From Oscillospiraceae bacterium (lineage in GTDB: Bacteria; Bacillota; Clostridia; Oscillospirales; Acutalibacteraceae), in assembly GCA_025757685.1 (NCBI GenBank), contig CP107220.1, forward strand, positions 1,137,501 to 1,201,500: 64,000 nt of DNA. Direction: 5' to 3'. Positions 1 to 7,567 of this stretch are shown here, in pieces (position 1 is the first letter of the stretch; each line of letters begins with the position of its first letter). The notes beneath the pieces are model-generated. The model ran no database searches and had not been told where the DNA came from. It saw only the letters and a list, made by a program, of their open reading frames with translations. The position numbers were made by a program, and so were the translations under genes.

Positions 1-80
1 GTTCCTTACTTTCTCGTCGTTGTTTAATTTTCAAGGTCCTTAACCGTCCTTTCGGCCGGCCGCTCTTCTCTCGAGCGCTA
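1..80 (-). promoter_or_regulatory. rRNA operon leader with boxA-like site (operon runs off left edge)
   Basis: On the minus strand, positions 39-22 read GGACCTTGAAAATTAAAC, which resembles the Firmicutes rRNA boxA antitermination element (consensus around CTTTGAAAAC). It lies just downstream of two tandem consensus promoters, as expected for the leader of a 16S-23S-5S operon transcribed leftwards out of the window. The GC-rich palindrome near 52-62 (GGCCGGCC) could fold in the leader. No rRNA sequence is inside the window, so the operon is inferred; a tRNA operon is the alternative. Confidence 0.6.
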
Positions 81-84
81 GATA

Positions 85-113
85 ACTATACCACAACTTG
101 CCGCAAATGTCAA
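85..113 (-). promoter_or_regulatory. Promoter P2 of the leftward rRNA-type operon
   Basis: Minus strand: -35 TTGACA (113-108), 17-bp spacer, -10 TATAGT (90-85). It lies about 130 bp downstream of a second, perfect promoter; this tandem arrangement is typical of rRNA operons. Confidence 0.75.
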
Positions 114-215
114 CATCTTTTTTCAAGTTTTTCATCTTTTTAACAGCGGCGGGATCAAAACAATCAAGCGTCCGCGCCTTGCTGTCGGCTGCGCTGCGGT
201 TAAGCAACGTGTGAT

Positions 216-244
216 ATTATAGCGCGCCGATCAGCAAATGTCAA
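216..244 (-). promoter_or_regulatory. Promoter P1 of the leftward rRNA-type operon
   Basis: Minus strand: perfect consensus -35 TTGACA (244-239), 17-bp spacer, -10 TATAAT (221-216). Both hexamers match the sigma-A consensus exactly, implying a very strong promoter. The bases between P1 and P2 carry no open frame worth calling. Confidence 0.8.
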
Positions 245-270
245 GACCCAATTTCAACTTTTTTACTGGG

Positions 271-299
271 TTGCAATTCCGTGCTCAATTTGCTATAAT
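271..299 (+). promoter_or_regulatory. metA promoter
   Basis: -35 TTGCAA (271-276), 17-bp spacer, extended -10 TGC-TATAAT (294-299). It is divergent from the rRNA promoters and 40 bp before the metA start. No SAM riboswitch or T-box fits in the short leader. Confidence 0.75.
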
Positions 300-338
300 G
301 GCTAAACGATATATATAATGTATAAGGAGGAATCTGCA

Positions 339-1253
339 ATGCCCATTCGTATTGATAACGAATTGCCGGCGAAGCAAAGCTTGGAAATCGAGAATATCTT
401 TGTCATGAGCAACAAGCGCGCGGACACGCAAGACATCCGCCCCCTGCATATCATTATATTAAATTTGATGCCCACCAAGATCGACACGGAGACCCAGCTG
501 CTGCGTCTGCTGAGTAACACGCCGCTGCAAGTGAATGTGGACTTTCTGCAGGTAAGCAGTCATACTGCCAAGCATACCTCTAAAAGTCACATGGACAAGT
601 TCTACTATACCTTTGATCAGATAAAGGACAGGAAATACGACGGTATGATCATCACCGGCGCGCCGGTGGAGCAAATGCCTTTTGAGGAAGTGGACTACTG
701 GGACGAGCTTTGCCGGATCATGGATTGGACAAAGACCAATGTATATAGCACCTTCCATATTTGCTGGGGCGCGCAAGCGGGGCTGTACTACCACTACGGT
801 ATTCCAAAGCACCCGCTCAGCAAAAAGATGTTCGGCGTATTCCCCCACCGCAGTTTAGATGTGACCCATCCACTGATGCGGGGACTGGACGATGTGTTTT
901 ACATTCCCCACTCCCGGCATACGGAAATTCTGCGGCAGGACATTGCCCAGGTAAAGGACTTACAGATCCTGGCATACAGTGATATTGCCGGTGTCTGCCT
1001 GCTGTCCGATATGGAGTGCCGCAACTTCTTCTCTACCGGGCACAGTGAATACGACCGAGATACACTGGCCAAAGAATACTTTCGTGACAAGAGCAAAGGA
1101 CTGGACATTGACAGGCCCTACAACTACTTTCCCCACGATGATGAGAACCTGGTGCCCTTGGTCAGTTGGAAAAGTACAGCCAGCCTGATTTTTTCTAACT
1201 GGCTCAACTATTTTGTTTACCAACGCACACCCTACGACATCAGCACACTATAA
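339..1253 (+). CDS. metA: Homoserine O-acyltransferase (MetA family; predicted acetyltransferase)
   Basis: Activates homoserine for methionine synthesis by O-acylation in the cytoplasm. The 304-residue product matches the MetA family in length and keeps catalytic Cys142, His235 and Glu237 (TGHSEYDR). Residue 111 is Glu (GAPVEQMPF). In characterised MetA proteins Glu111 gives acetyl-CoA specificity, whereas succinyltransferases have Gly, so O-acetylhomoserine is the predicted product. The ATG at 339 is chosen because TAAGGAGG sits at a normal distance before it; an in-frame ATG at 318 precedes that Shine-Dalgarno site. Monocistronic, with its own promoter and terminator. The family is certain; the acyl donor is inferred from one residue. 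Confidence 0.95.
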   Translation: MPIRIDNELPAKQSLEIENIFVMSNKRADTQDIRPLHIIILNLMPTKIDTETQLLRLLSNTPLQVNVDFLQVSSHTAKHTSKSHMDKFYYTFDQIKDRKYDGMIITGAPVEQMPFEEVDYWDELCRIMDWTKTNVYSTFHICWGAQAGLYYHYGIPKHPLSKKMFGVFPHRSLDVTHPLMRGLDDVFYIPHSRHTEILRQDIAQVKDLQILAYSDIAGVCLLSDMECRNFFSTGHSEYDRDTLAKEYFRDKSKGLDIDRPYNYFPHDDENLVPLVSWKSTASLIFSNWLNYFVYQRTPYDISTL

Positions 1254-1263
1254 CATAAGTAAC

Positions 1264-1296
1264 AAAGACCGCAGTGGAAAACACAGCGGTCTTTTT
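1264..1296 (+). terminator. Terminator of metA
   Basis: Inverted repeat AAAGACCGC / GCGGTCTTT (about 13-nt loop) followed by T residues, shortly after the metA stop. Confidence 0.85.
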
Positions 1297-1333
1297 CTAT
1301 GACTAATATTATCTTTAGAATAGAAAACACATA

Positions 1334-1364
1334 GAAAAACAGCCCACCTGAAAAAGGTGGGCTG
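1334..1364 (-). terminator. Terminator of the Lys/Ala-rich membrane protein gene
   Basis: Minus strand: CAGCCCACC, 7-nt loop, GGTGGGCTG, then TTTTT. It lies just past the stop at 1372 and converges with the metA terminator. Confidence 0.85.
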
Positions 1365-1371
1365 TATGTAA

Positions 1372-2223
1372 TTACTTAAACAGGTAATTGGTGTTGTTAA
1401 AGGTCAGCGGCTGGTACTCGCCATTATGTGCATAGTACACAGCAGACAACTTAACAGCCACAGCAAAAGTCTTGCCAGAGCAGCTAAACACATAGCAATC
1501 TGCACCGTTAACAGTAACTACCTTATTGTTGTAAGAGATAGAACTGCTGGACGGATCCGCACTGTAGCCAACCTCCTGCCAGTTATCGTGAATGGTCTGC
1601 TTCAGCAGCAGTTTCGCATCCGCAATGCTGTAATCCGGTGTGGTTGTAATCTTATGCGGGTTGGAATACGCATCGTAAGTCTGAGCCACTTTTGTTCCCT
1701 CTTCCGCAGCCGTCGTTTCCTGGGCGGGATTGTAAACAAACGCGCCAAAACGAACGATAAAGTAGATCAAGAACCAAATGAGCAGGATCAGGATCACAAT
1801 TAGGACGATCTTGCCGCCCTTGTTCTCCGGTCTTGCCGCCATCTCGTCCTGAGACGGTGTGGGGATCGGAACGAAAGGTTTACCCTTCTTAGCGCACTTC
1901 TTTTCCAGCTTAGCATTCTTCTTGTCGATCTTCTTGACCAACTTAGCGTATGCCTTCTGGCCGGCCTTCTCTGCTTTGATCTCTCCCTTAGTCTGGAAAG
2001 CATCGATGGTCGGAATGGCAATGGCGGTAAATGCTTTGCCGCCTGCGGCCGCTTTCTTTTCCCCTTTTTCGTTTTTCTTCGTAGTTTCTTTTACGAATTT
2101 CTCATAAGCCTTTGCATGCTTCTTTTCCGCTTTGGCGTTTGCCTTAGCAAGTGCCTTTTCAGCCTTTGCTTCTCTCTTGGCCGCCTTCGCTTCTTTTTTA
2201 GCAAGCTTCTTTTCTTTACTCAA
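1372..2223 (-). CDS. Lys/Ala-rich single-pass membrane protein of unknown function (TTG start)
   Basis: The product has 283 residues. The first half is a highly charged Lys/Ala/Glu stretch with repeated KAEK/AKAE-type patterns, likely helical or coiled-coil and cytoplasmic. One strongly hydrophobic segment follows (GGKIVLIVILILLIWFLI onward), then an extracytoplasmic C-terminal domain of about 115 residues with a Tyr/Ser-rich stretch (SADPSSSSISYNNK) and two Cys residues. The start is TTG at 2223: AGGAGG lies 8 nt upstream, and the in-frame ATGs at 2274 and 2262 are upstream of or inside the promoter -10, so they are not on the transcript. Monocistronic. The Lys-rich N terminus might touch nucleic acid or acidic surfaces, but I recognise no family and assign no function. 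Confidence 0.8.
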   Translation of the reverse strand: MSKEKKLAKKEAKAAKREAKAEKALAKANAKAEKKHAKAYEKFVKETTKKNEKGEKKAAAGGKAFTAIAIPTIDAFQTKGEIKAEKAGQKAYAKLVKKIDKKNAKLEKKCAKKGKPFVPIPTPSQDEMAARPENKGGKIVLIVILILLIWFLIYFIVRFGAFVYNPAQETTAAEEGTKVAQTYDAYSNPHKITTTPDYSIADAKLLLKQTIHDNWQEVGYSADPSSSSISYNNKVVTVNGADCYVFSCSGKTFAVAVKLSAVYYAHNGEYQPLTFNNTNYLFK

Positions 2224-2252
2224 GGCAGTACCCTCCTTATAAGTATAGTAGT

Positions 2253-2281
2253 AGTATATCATCTTGCTGCTCAAATTTCAA
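2253..2281 (-). promoter_or_regulatory. Promoter of the Lys/Ala-rich membrane protein gene
   Basis: Minus strand: TTGAAA (2281-2276), 17-bp spacer, TATACT (2258-2253). Its position decides for the TTG start at 2223. Confidence 0.7.
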
Positions 2282-2388
2282 CAAAAAAATGCAAGCAAAT
2301 GCGAGATTTTTATGAACAAACTGTAAACATTAGTACGCCGGCAGCATACAGTACACAAGATTTGGTAGTGAGCAGCGGTGCATTATGC

Positions 2389-3330
2389 CTATATATGATC
2401 CGGATAGCGGTGAGCGGTAATGGTGCCGTCCTTCACTTCCAATCGGCAAATGCGGGCGTTGCGGCGGTCGCCTTCAAAACCGTCGTCCTCCACATTACGG
2501 GCGTGGTACACCGCGTACCATACGCCATCCTTCTTGATCACGCTGTGATGACCGGTGCCCTCCTCCCAATCATTGGCGCGAATCACCGGTGCATAGGTAT
2601 GGTCATCCGGCACCTTTTCAAACTTGATCTTAGTTAGATCCGTTTCGTCCGTCTTGGCTCGGGCATATCCTATATAATAGGTAGGCTGCAAGTAGCAGTT
2701 GCCGCTGTACATTACATACTGCCAGTCCCCCTCCCGAAAGTAGCAGGCGCCCTCAATGGTGTGCCAGTGCTGGCCCGTCTTGTACCGATCCCGACGGAAG
2801 ATCTCCTCGTCCAGGGTGGGCACCACCACCGGCACCGGGTGTCCTGCCGGGGTGTACGGATCCAGCATCTTATCCACCACAATATAAGTGCCGATCCGGT
2901 CAACCTCAAACGTATTGGTAGAATAGAACAAATACAGACCGCTCTCGTTCTGCACAATCTGGGAGTCAATGGAAAAGGGATGCAGGATCTGCTTTTCCTG
3001 CCCAAAGGGACCCAGGGGATTATCCGCCTGACTGACAAACAGCGCCTCCCGATGGCCGCCCTGATCCGGAGTATCGCCAAAGAACTCATAAGAACAATAC
3101 ATATAATAAGTACCATCCAGTTCAATAACGCTGGGCGCCCAGAAGCTATGCTCCCCAGGCACGGTAAACACCATACCGTGAAATTGCCAACCGGTGAGCA
3201 GATCATCCGAGCTGTAAGCGTAAATGCCATCATCGCCGGTGGTATAAATGTAATATCGACCGCCGCTTTCCAGAATAAATGGATCTGCCTGGCCGATATA
3301 ATTCTCTTTTTTTGTTTCTAACAGCTGCAT
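2389..3330 (-). CDS. Glycoside hydrolase family 43-type protein (arabinosidase/xylosidase class)
   Basis: The 313-residue product has the single five-bladed beta-propeller size of a minimal GH43 enzyme. The expected features are present in order: an N-terminal ADPFI with the catalytic-base Asp, WAPSV in the second blade, an Asp in the SIDSQI region (pKa modulator) and an acid Glu in TIEGACYF. HHSVIKKDG and YHARN near the end are also typical. There is no signal peptide, so it probably acts inside the cell on imported oligosaccharides from arabinoxylan or arabinan. AAGGAG precedes the ATG. It is a single gene whose upstream region faces bioY and holds several palindromes. Exact substrate cannot be read from sequence. 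Confidence 0.9.
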   Translation of the reverse strand: MQLLETKKENYIGQADPFILESGGRYYIYTTGDDGIYAYSSDDLLTGWQFHGMVFTVPGEHSFWAPSVIELDGTYYMYCSYEFFGDTPDQGGHREALFVSQADNPLGPFGQEKQILHPFSIDSQIVQNESGLYLFYSTNTFEVDRIGTYIVVDKMLDPYTPAGHPVPVVVPTLDEEIFRRDRYKTGQHWHTIEGACYFREGDWQYVMYSGNCYLQPTYYIGYARAKTDETDLTKIKFEKVPDDHTYAPVIRANDWEEGTGHHSVIKKDGVWYAVYHARNVEDDGFEGDRRNARICRLEVKDGTITAHRYPDHI

Positions 3331-3424
3331 AAGTGCGCTCCTTCTTCAAAAATCAGCACCATTATACACGCTGGCGCGGCCTTTGCCTACCGGTATGGAC
3401 CAAATTCTTAAAATTCAGTACAGT

Positions 3425-3481
3425 GCACAAAAAAGTGTCAAAGAATTTGTGCAATAGGGCAGGAATCGTGCAAAATTTTGC
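3425..3481. promoter_or_regulatory. Cluster of palindromes between the GH43 gene and bioY
   Basis: The intergenic stretch 3331-3496 holds a 7-bp inverted repeat GCACAAA (3425-3431) / TTTGTGC (3446-3452) and a perfect 12-bp palindrome GCAAAATTTTGC (3470-3481). Such symmetry suggests repressor binding for the leftward GH43 gene, but the motif is not recognised. A possible GH43 -10 (TATAAT, minus strand 3366-3361) lacks a clear -35. Confidence 0.35.
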
Positions 3482-3496
3482 CGTGGAATTGCAAAT

Positions 3497-3549
3497 TGTC
3501 AACTTATTTTACGATTTTGGTTGACATTTACGCAAAATCAAGGCATAAT
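3497..3549 (+). promoter_or_regulatory. bioY promoter with BirA-type operator
   Basis: -35 TTGACA (3521-3526), 17-bp spacer, -10 CATAAT (3544-3549). An inverted repeat TGTCAAC (3497-3503), 16 bp, GTTGACA (3520-3526) covers the -35. The architecture (short arms separated by about 16 bp) matches Firmicutes BirA operators (TGTTAAC-N-GTTAACA type). Biotin-loaded BirA would block the promoter. Confidence 0.75.
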
Positions 3550-3578
3550 AGTACAAAATTCAATGTGAGGTAAAAAGT

Positions 3579-4139
3579 ATGTCAGAAACAACCGCAGCTG
3601 CCGAAAGTAGCAAGAAGAAGAAAAAACTCCGCACGGTAGACATTGCCTATATCGGTCTGTTCGCCGCACTGATCGCTGTGTGTGCCCAGATCGCCGTGCC
3701 CATGACCGTGTCCTTTACCATGCAGACCTTTGCCGTTTGCCTGTGCGCCGGACTGCTGGGGTGGAAGCGCTCCACCGTATCCGTGATCGTGTACATTCTG
3801 CTGGGTATGGTAGGACTGCCCATCTTTACCGGGTTCAAAAGCGGCGTGGCAGCCATTACCGGTCCCACCGGCGGCTACATTGTCGGCTTTGTCCTGACCG
3901 CACTGATCACCGGCGCTTTGGTGCAAAAGTTCGGTCACAAGTTTTGGCAGTTGATCCTGTTTATGGTGATCGGCCTGACTGTGTGCTACGCCTTTGGCAC
4001 CGTGTGGTTCATCATTGCTTACAAAGCCACATTAAAAGCGGCGCTGGCCACCTGCGTGGTGCCATTCCTGCTGCCGGAGTGTGGCAAGATCCTGCTGGCA
4101 GCCCTACTTACCAATCGGCTGATCCGCTTTGTAAAATAA
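3579..4139 (+). CDS. bioY: BioY, biotin-specific substrate-binding subunit of an ECF transporter
   Basis: BioY captures biotin in the membrane and works alone or with the shared EcfAA'T module, which is not in this window. The 186-residue product has a Lys-rich cytoplasmic N terminus, about six hydrophobic helices, and the family motifs VPMTVSFTMQTFAV and GPTGGYIVGF. GAGG precedes the ATG. The BirA-type operator over its promoter independently supports biotin as substrate. Monocistronic between a divergent glycosidase and a convergent terminator. Confidence 0.93.
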   Translation: MSETTAAAESSKKKKKLRTVDIAYIGLFAALIAVCAQIAVPMTVSFTMQTFAVCLCAGLLGWKRSTVSVIVYILLGMVGLPIFTGFKSGVAAITGPTGGYIVGFVLTALITGALVQKFGHKFWQLILFMVIGLTVCYAFGTVWFIIAYKATLKAALATCVVPFLLPECGKILLAALLTNRLIRFVK

Positions 4140-4153
4140 ATCTTAAACGACAC

Positions 4154-4190
4154 AAAAAAACGCAAGGTGCGAAATACACCTTGCGTTTTT
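4154..4190. terminator. Bidirectional terminator between bioY and the HD-domain gene
   Basis: AAAAAACGCAAGGTG, 7-nt loop, CACCTTGCGTTTTTT: a strong stem with an A-tract before and a T-tract after it, so it can serve both converging genes. Confidence 0.9.
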
Positions 4191-4197
4191 TATTATC

Positions 4198-4692
4198 TTA
4201 TACTGCATAAAGCATTTGCAACAGGCGCTTTCCCGTCGCAGTGGTGAACAGCTTTTCTCTGCCGACTTGCACGGCTTCTTCAGAAAGCCCCTCCTCATAC
4301 GCATTCACCAAAAAGTCCGCCTCAATTAAAATGCGCAAAGTCAATCGGTCCACACCGGTATAGGTATGGTGTCTGGCCACCAGATCACAAACTTCTTCCA
4401 CAAAATCCTTTGGCCAGTCTGCAAGCAGTTGGCATACCACCGGCGGGCCCTCCAGCTCTTGGTATTTACCGGCAGAGGAACCGTAATGCAGCTGAGCATT
4501 GTGAATACCAATATCATGAAGTGCAGCGGCTGTCAGCAATACGCGCCGCTGCGCGTCGGGCAAATGCTCCCCATCGGCGATCATTTCGGCAAAAGCATAC
4601 ACCTTGATCAAATGCTGTATCCGCTTGGGATCTCCGGCATCATATTGCAGGGCACGGCGCAACGCTTCTCTCGGATCGTTCAAAGGGCTCAT
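4198..4692 (-). CDS. HD-domain phosphohydrolase
   Basis: The 164-residue protein has the HD-superfamily metal motif: an early His in RIQHLIKVY, then AALHDIGIH (the HD pair) and later ARHHT and the Asp of ILIEADFLVN. Such small stand-alone HD proteins hydrolyse phosphate esters or nucleotides; the substrate is not evident. Its ATG overlaps the stop of the upstream symporter gene as ATGA, so it is translationally coupled to it. Pairing a symporter with an HD hydrolase is unusual and gives no clear pathway. Confidence 0.8.
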   Translation of the reverse strand: MSPLNDPREALRRALQYDAGDPKRIQHLIKVYAFAEMIADGEHLPDAQRRVLLTAAALHDIGIHNAQLHYGSSAGKYQELEGPPVVCQLLADWPKDFVEEVCDLVARHHTYTGVDRLTLRILIEADFLVNAYEEGLSEEAVQVGREKLFTTATGKRLLQMLYAV

Positions 4693-6215
4693 TTTTCTGC
4701 CTTTACCGCGTCATACTGCTCCAGCACCTCTTTGTCCGGCGCAGGGGTGCACAGGGACACCACCACATTCACCAGCAGACCAAACAGGAACGCAGGCAGC
4801 AGCTCGTAAATCTTCAAAACCGGTGCCAGATCGGCAATGCAATACTTCCACAGGAACACCATTACCGCGCCGGCGATCATACCGGCCACAGCGCCGTAGC
4901 GGTTGGAGCGCCGCCAAAACAGTGCCAGCAGCATTACCGGACCAAAGGACGCGCCAAAGCCCGCCCAAGCAAAGCTGACGATCTTAAACACAGAAGCGTT
5001 AGAATCCCAAGCCATAAAGATGCCTACCACGGCAATACCCAGTAGGGTCACCCGAGCCACGATCATCTTAGCCTTGGCAGACAAATTCAGGTTGAACAGG
5101 CTGCCCAAAATATTCTCGCTGACGCCGGAGGAGGCAGCCAACAGCTGGCTGTCCGCCGTGGACATAGTGCTGGCCAAAATGCCCGCCAGGATCACACCTG
5201 CCAGCAGTGCAGCAACTACCCCGTGCTGGGACAGCAGATTGGCGATCTGCACAATAATGGTTTCCTTGTCTGCCAGCGCACCCATAGCGCCGTTCTTGAC
5301 CATAGCGGAGCCAACTACGCCGATCACCACGGCAATGAACATAGAGATCACGACCCAAATGGTAGCAATGCGGCGAGAGGTCTTTAATTTGCGATCATCT
5401 TCAATGGCCATAAACCGCAGCAGAATGTGGGGCATACCAAAGTAGCCCAGCCCCCAGGCGGCGGTAGACAAAATTTTCAACAAGTTGTATGTGGCGGATT
5501 TGCCGCTTTCCGGGTCATAGGTAGCCGTCATGGACAGATAGCCGCTCATGCTCTGCGCATTCTCCACCACGGCGCCCACGCCGCCGGCCTTAGACACGCC
5601 AAACACCAGCACCACCACCAGCGCAATGCTCATTACAATGCTCTGCACTAAGTCAGTGGTAGACGCAGCAGTAAACCCGCCGGTAGCGGTATAGCCCACG
5701 ATCACAATGGCGGAAATGATCATTGCCACATGATAGTCCATACCGAACAGCGTGCCAAACAGCTTGCCACAGGCAGCAAAACCGGAGGCTGTGTACGGCA
5801 CAAAGAATACAATAATTAAAATGGCTGCCATGGCGGTAAGAATATGTTTTTTCTCTCCAAATCGACGGGAGAAAAAGTCCGGCACGGTAATGGCGCCAAT
5901 ACGGGCGGAATACCGGCGCAGACGGCGTGCCACCACCAGCCAGTTGATGTAAGTGCCCACACCAAGGCCAATGGCTGTCCATCCCGGATCTGCAACACCG
6001 GTCAGATAGGCAACGCCCGGCAGACCCATCAGCAGCCAGCTGGACATATCCGACGCCTCGGCACTCATGGCAGTAACCACCGGCCCCAACCGACGGCCGC
6101 CCAAATAGAAATCGTCCACTGTATTGTTGCGCTTGGAGCACACAATACCAATAGCCAGCATAGCGATCAGGTACACGGCTATAGAGATCAGAATACAAAC
6201 TTGTGCACTGGTCAT
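4689..6215 (-). CDS. putP: Sodium/solute symporter, PutP-like (sodium/proline type)
   Basis: A 508-residue solute:sodium symporter (SSS family) with about 13 membrane helices. PutP-type motifs are visible: FYLGGRRLGPVVTAMSAEAS near the N terminus, SDMSSWLLMGLPG, and ADSQLLAASSGVSENI in the middle (the helix that supplies sodium ligands). Proline is the most likely solute; other amino or organic acids remain possible. ATG at 6215 is preceded by GGAGG. The leader carries a hairpin. The downstream HD gene is coupled through ATGA. Confidence 0.85.
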   Translation of the reverse strand: MTSAQVCILISIAVYLIAMLAIGIVCSKRNNTVDDFYLGGRRLGPVVTAMSAEASDMSSWLLMGLPGVAYLTGVADPGWTAIGLGVGTYINWLVVARRLRRYSARIGAITVPDFFSRRFGEKKHILTAMAAILIIVFFVPYTASGFAACGKLFGTLFGMDYHVAMIISAIVIVGYTATGGFTAASTTDLVQSIVMSIALVVVLVFGVSKAGGVGAVVENAQSMSGYLSMTATYDPESGKSATYNLLKILSTAAWGLGYFGMPHILLRFMAIEDDRKLKTSRRIATIWVVISMFIAVVIGVVGSAMVKNGAMGALADKETIIVQIANLLSQHGVVAALLAGVILAGILASTMSTADSQLLAASSGVSENILGSLFNLNLSAKAKMIVARVTLLGIAVVGIFMAWDSNASVFKIVSFAWAGFGASFGPVMLLALFWRRSNRYGAVAGMIAGAVMVFLWKYCIADLAPVLKIYELLPAFLFGLLVNVVVSLCTPAPDKEVLEQYDAVKAEK

Positions 6216-6241
6216 AAACAGTACCTCCAACAAAATTTGGC

Positions 6242-6306
6242 GCTTTGCAGCACTACCGGTGCAAAGCAATACAATCTATAGTACCATTTTTTGGCGCCGA
6301 TGTAAA
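6242..6306 (-). promoter_or_regulatory. putP promoter and leader inverted repeat
   Basis: Minus strand: TTTACA (6306-6301), 17-bp spacer, TACTAT (6283-6278). Just downstream is an exact 8-bp inverted repeat GCTTTGCA (6267-6260), 10-nt gap, TGCAAAGC (6249-6242), with no T-tract. It may be an operator at the transcription start or an mRNA hairpin. Confidence 0.55.
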
Positions 6307-6361
6307 GAATAAGTTGCGTTTTTCCTTTGATTAGCGCCTATATCCGGCAGGGATAAAAGAA

Positions 6362-6390
6362 TTGACAAGCCGTAGGCAGGTTGCTACAAT
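6362..6390 (+). promoter_or_regulatory. Promoter of the acyltransferase gene
   Basis: TTGACA (6362-6367), 17-bp spacer, TACAAT (6385-6390), 41 bp before the start codon. Confidence 0.75.
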
Positions 6391-6430
6391 AAAATTGTAT
6401 AAAGCTTATATTCCACAAGGAGACGGAAAA

Positions 6431-7537
6431 ATGAAGCAATCGGCAATGCCGCCTCGCACCGGGCGTATAATAGAACTGGATATTGCCAAAGGGTTGGGCA
6501 TTCTCTCGGTGATCCTGTACAACACCCTGCCCACCTCGCCTTTGCATACGGCGCTGGGCGGCTATGTGATGCCCCTGTTCTTTGTGGTATCCGGGCTGGT
6601 CATGCAAAGGGAAGCATGCAGCTTTTCTCTCCGTCGTTTTTGGGAGAAGAACGCCCGGCTGCTGTTTTATTACATTCTGTTCAGCGCCATTTATCTGCTG
6701 TGCAGCGCGGTGACCTGTATTGCAGGCCACGGCAACTACAAGGCACTGGCACTGGACGGCATTGCCGCTTTGGTTGGGTGCGGATTTAATGTACTTTGGT
6801 TTTTCAGCACCCTGTTTTTTGGCAAACTGCTTTGCAGTCTGCTCATCGGCAGCACGCTGCCCCGCTGGGCACAAGGGTTGTTCCTAGCCGGGCTGTTTTT
6901 GCTGGCAGCCGGTGTAGGCAGAGCCGTGGACTTTGCCGCCCTGACCGGCGTGGGCCGGGTGCTGGGCATGGTAGGGCTGACAGTTCTTCGCCCCATGGAG
7001 GCGGCCTTTTATCTGTTTATTGGTACCCTGCTGCAAGGTGTGTTTCGTTCTTTGCAAAAGCAGTGTACCAAGCCGGCGATGGTTGTCGCCTGCGGCATTG
7101 GCGGCACTGTGCTGACTGTCGGCTGTGGCTTGCTGGCGCAGGCAGCGCCACAGGATATGTACGATTTGACTGCCTCTCGCCCGCTGCTGAGTTTGGCGGC
7201 GGCTGCACTGGGCTGCGCCGGAATCCTCGGTATCAGCCTGGCGCTGGGCAAGGTGCCAATGCTGAACAAAGGTCTCGCCTACTTGGGCGTACACGCTCTG
7301 TACCTGATGGCCATTCACAACCAGCCCAATTTATATGGCTGGCTCAACAAGCTATCTGTCAAGCTGTGCGCCGGGTTGCCCGGCTGGTATATGCAGGGCA
7401 TGTTCTTTCTCCTGCTCACCGTGGCGGCGCTGATAATCGCCATGGGACTGGAGCCGCGACTGGATCCGGCAGTGCGCGGCTTGGCTCGCCGCTGCACCGG
7501 ACAGAGAAAAGATCAGACAAACCCGGAGCACTCTTGA
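6431..7537 (+). CDS. Membrane acyltransferase, acyltransferase-3 (OafA/WecH-like) family
   Basis: A 368-residue polytopic membrane protein with about ten hydrophobic segments. The N terminus has the family signature IIELDIAKGLGILSVIL, and PLFFVVSGLVM and FWEKNARLLFYY follow, as in acyltransferase-3 enzymes that O-acetylate surface glycans, peptidoglycan or small molecules. The catalytic His usually found in the first helices is not obvious (an Asp-Ile-Ala-Lys-Gly sequence is at that place), so activity is uncertain. AAGGAGACGG precedes ATG 6431. Its stop codon overlaps the -35 of the next promoter, and no terminator separates it from the proS T-box leader. Confidence 0.8.
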   Translation: MKQSAMPPRTGRIIELDIAKGLGILSVILYNTLPTSPLHTALGGYVMPLFFVVSGLVMQREACSFSLRRFWEKNARLLFYYILFSAIYLLCSAVTCIAGHGNYKALALDGIAALVGCGFNVLWFFSTLFFGKLLCSLLIGSTLPRWAQGLFLAGLFLLAAGVGRAVDFAALTGVGRVLGMVGLTVLRPMEAAFYLFIGTLLQGVFRSLQKQCTKPAMVVACGIGGTVLTVGCGLLAQAAPQDMYDLTASRPLLSLAAAALGCAGILGISLALGKVPMLNKGLAYLGVHALYLMAIHNQPNLYGWLNKLSVKLCAGLPGWYMQGMFFLLLTVAALIIAMGLEPRLDPAVRGLARRCTGQRKDQTNPEHS

Positions 7538-7562
7538 CTTTTCGTTCCCGATTTGCTATGAT
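7534..7562 (+). promoter_or_regulatory. proS operon promoter
   Basis: TTGACT (7534-7539), 17-bp spacer, TATGAT (7557-7562). The -35 covers the TGA of the acyltransferase gene. Confidence 0.7.
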
Positions 7563-7567
7563 ACCAA

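Noticed and set aside
2116..2637. Plus-strand frame of about 170 codons at the 5' end of the Lys/Ala-rich gene
   Set aside because: It covers the promoter and start of a better-supported gene and the end of the GH43 gene; no ribosome-binding site.
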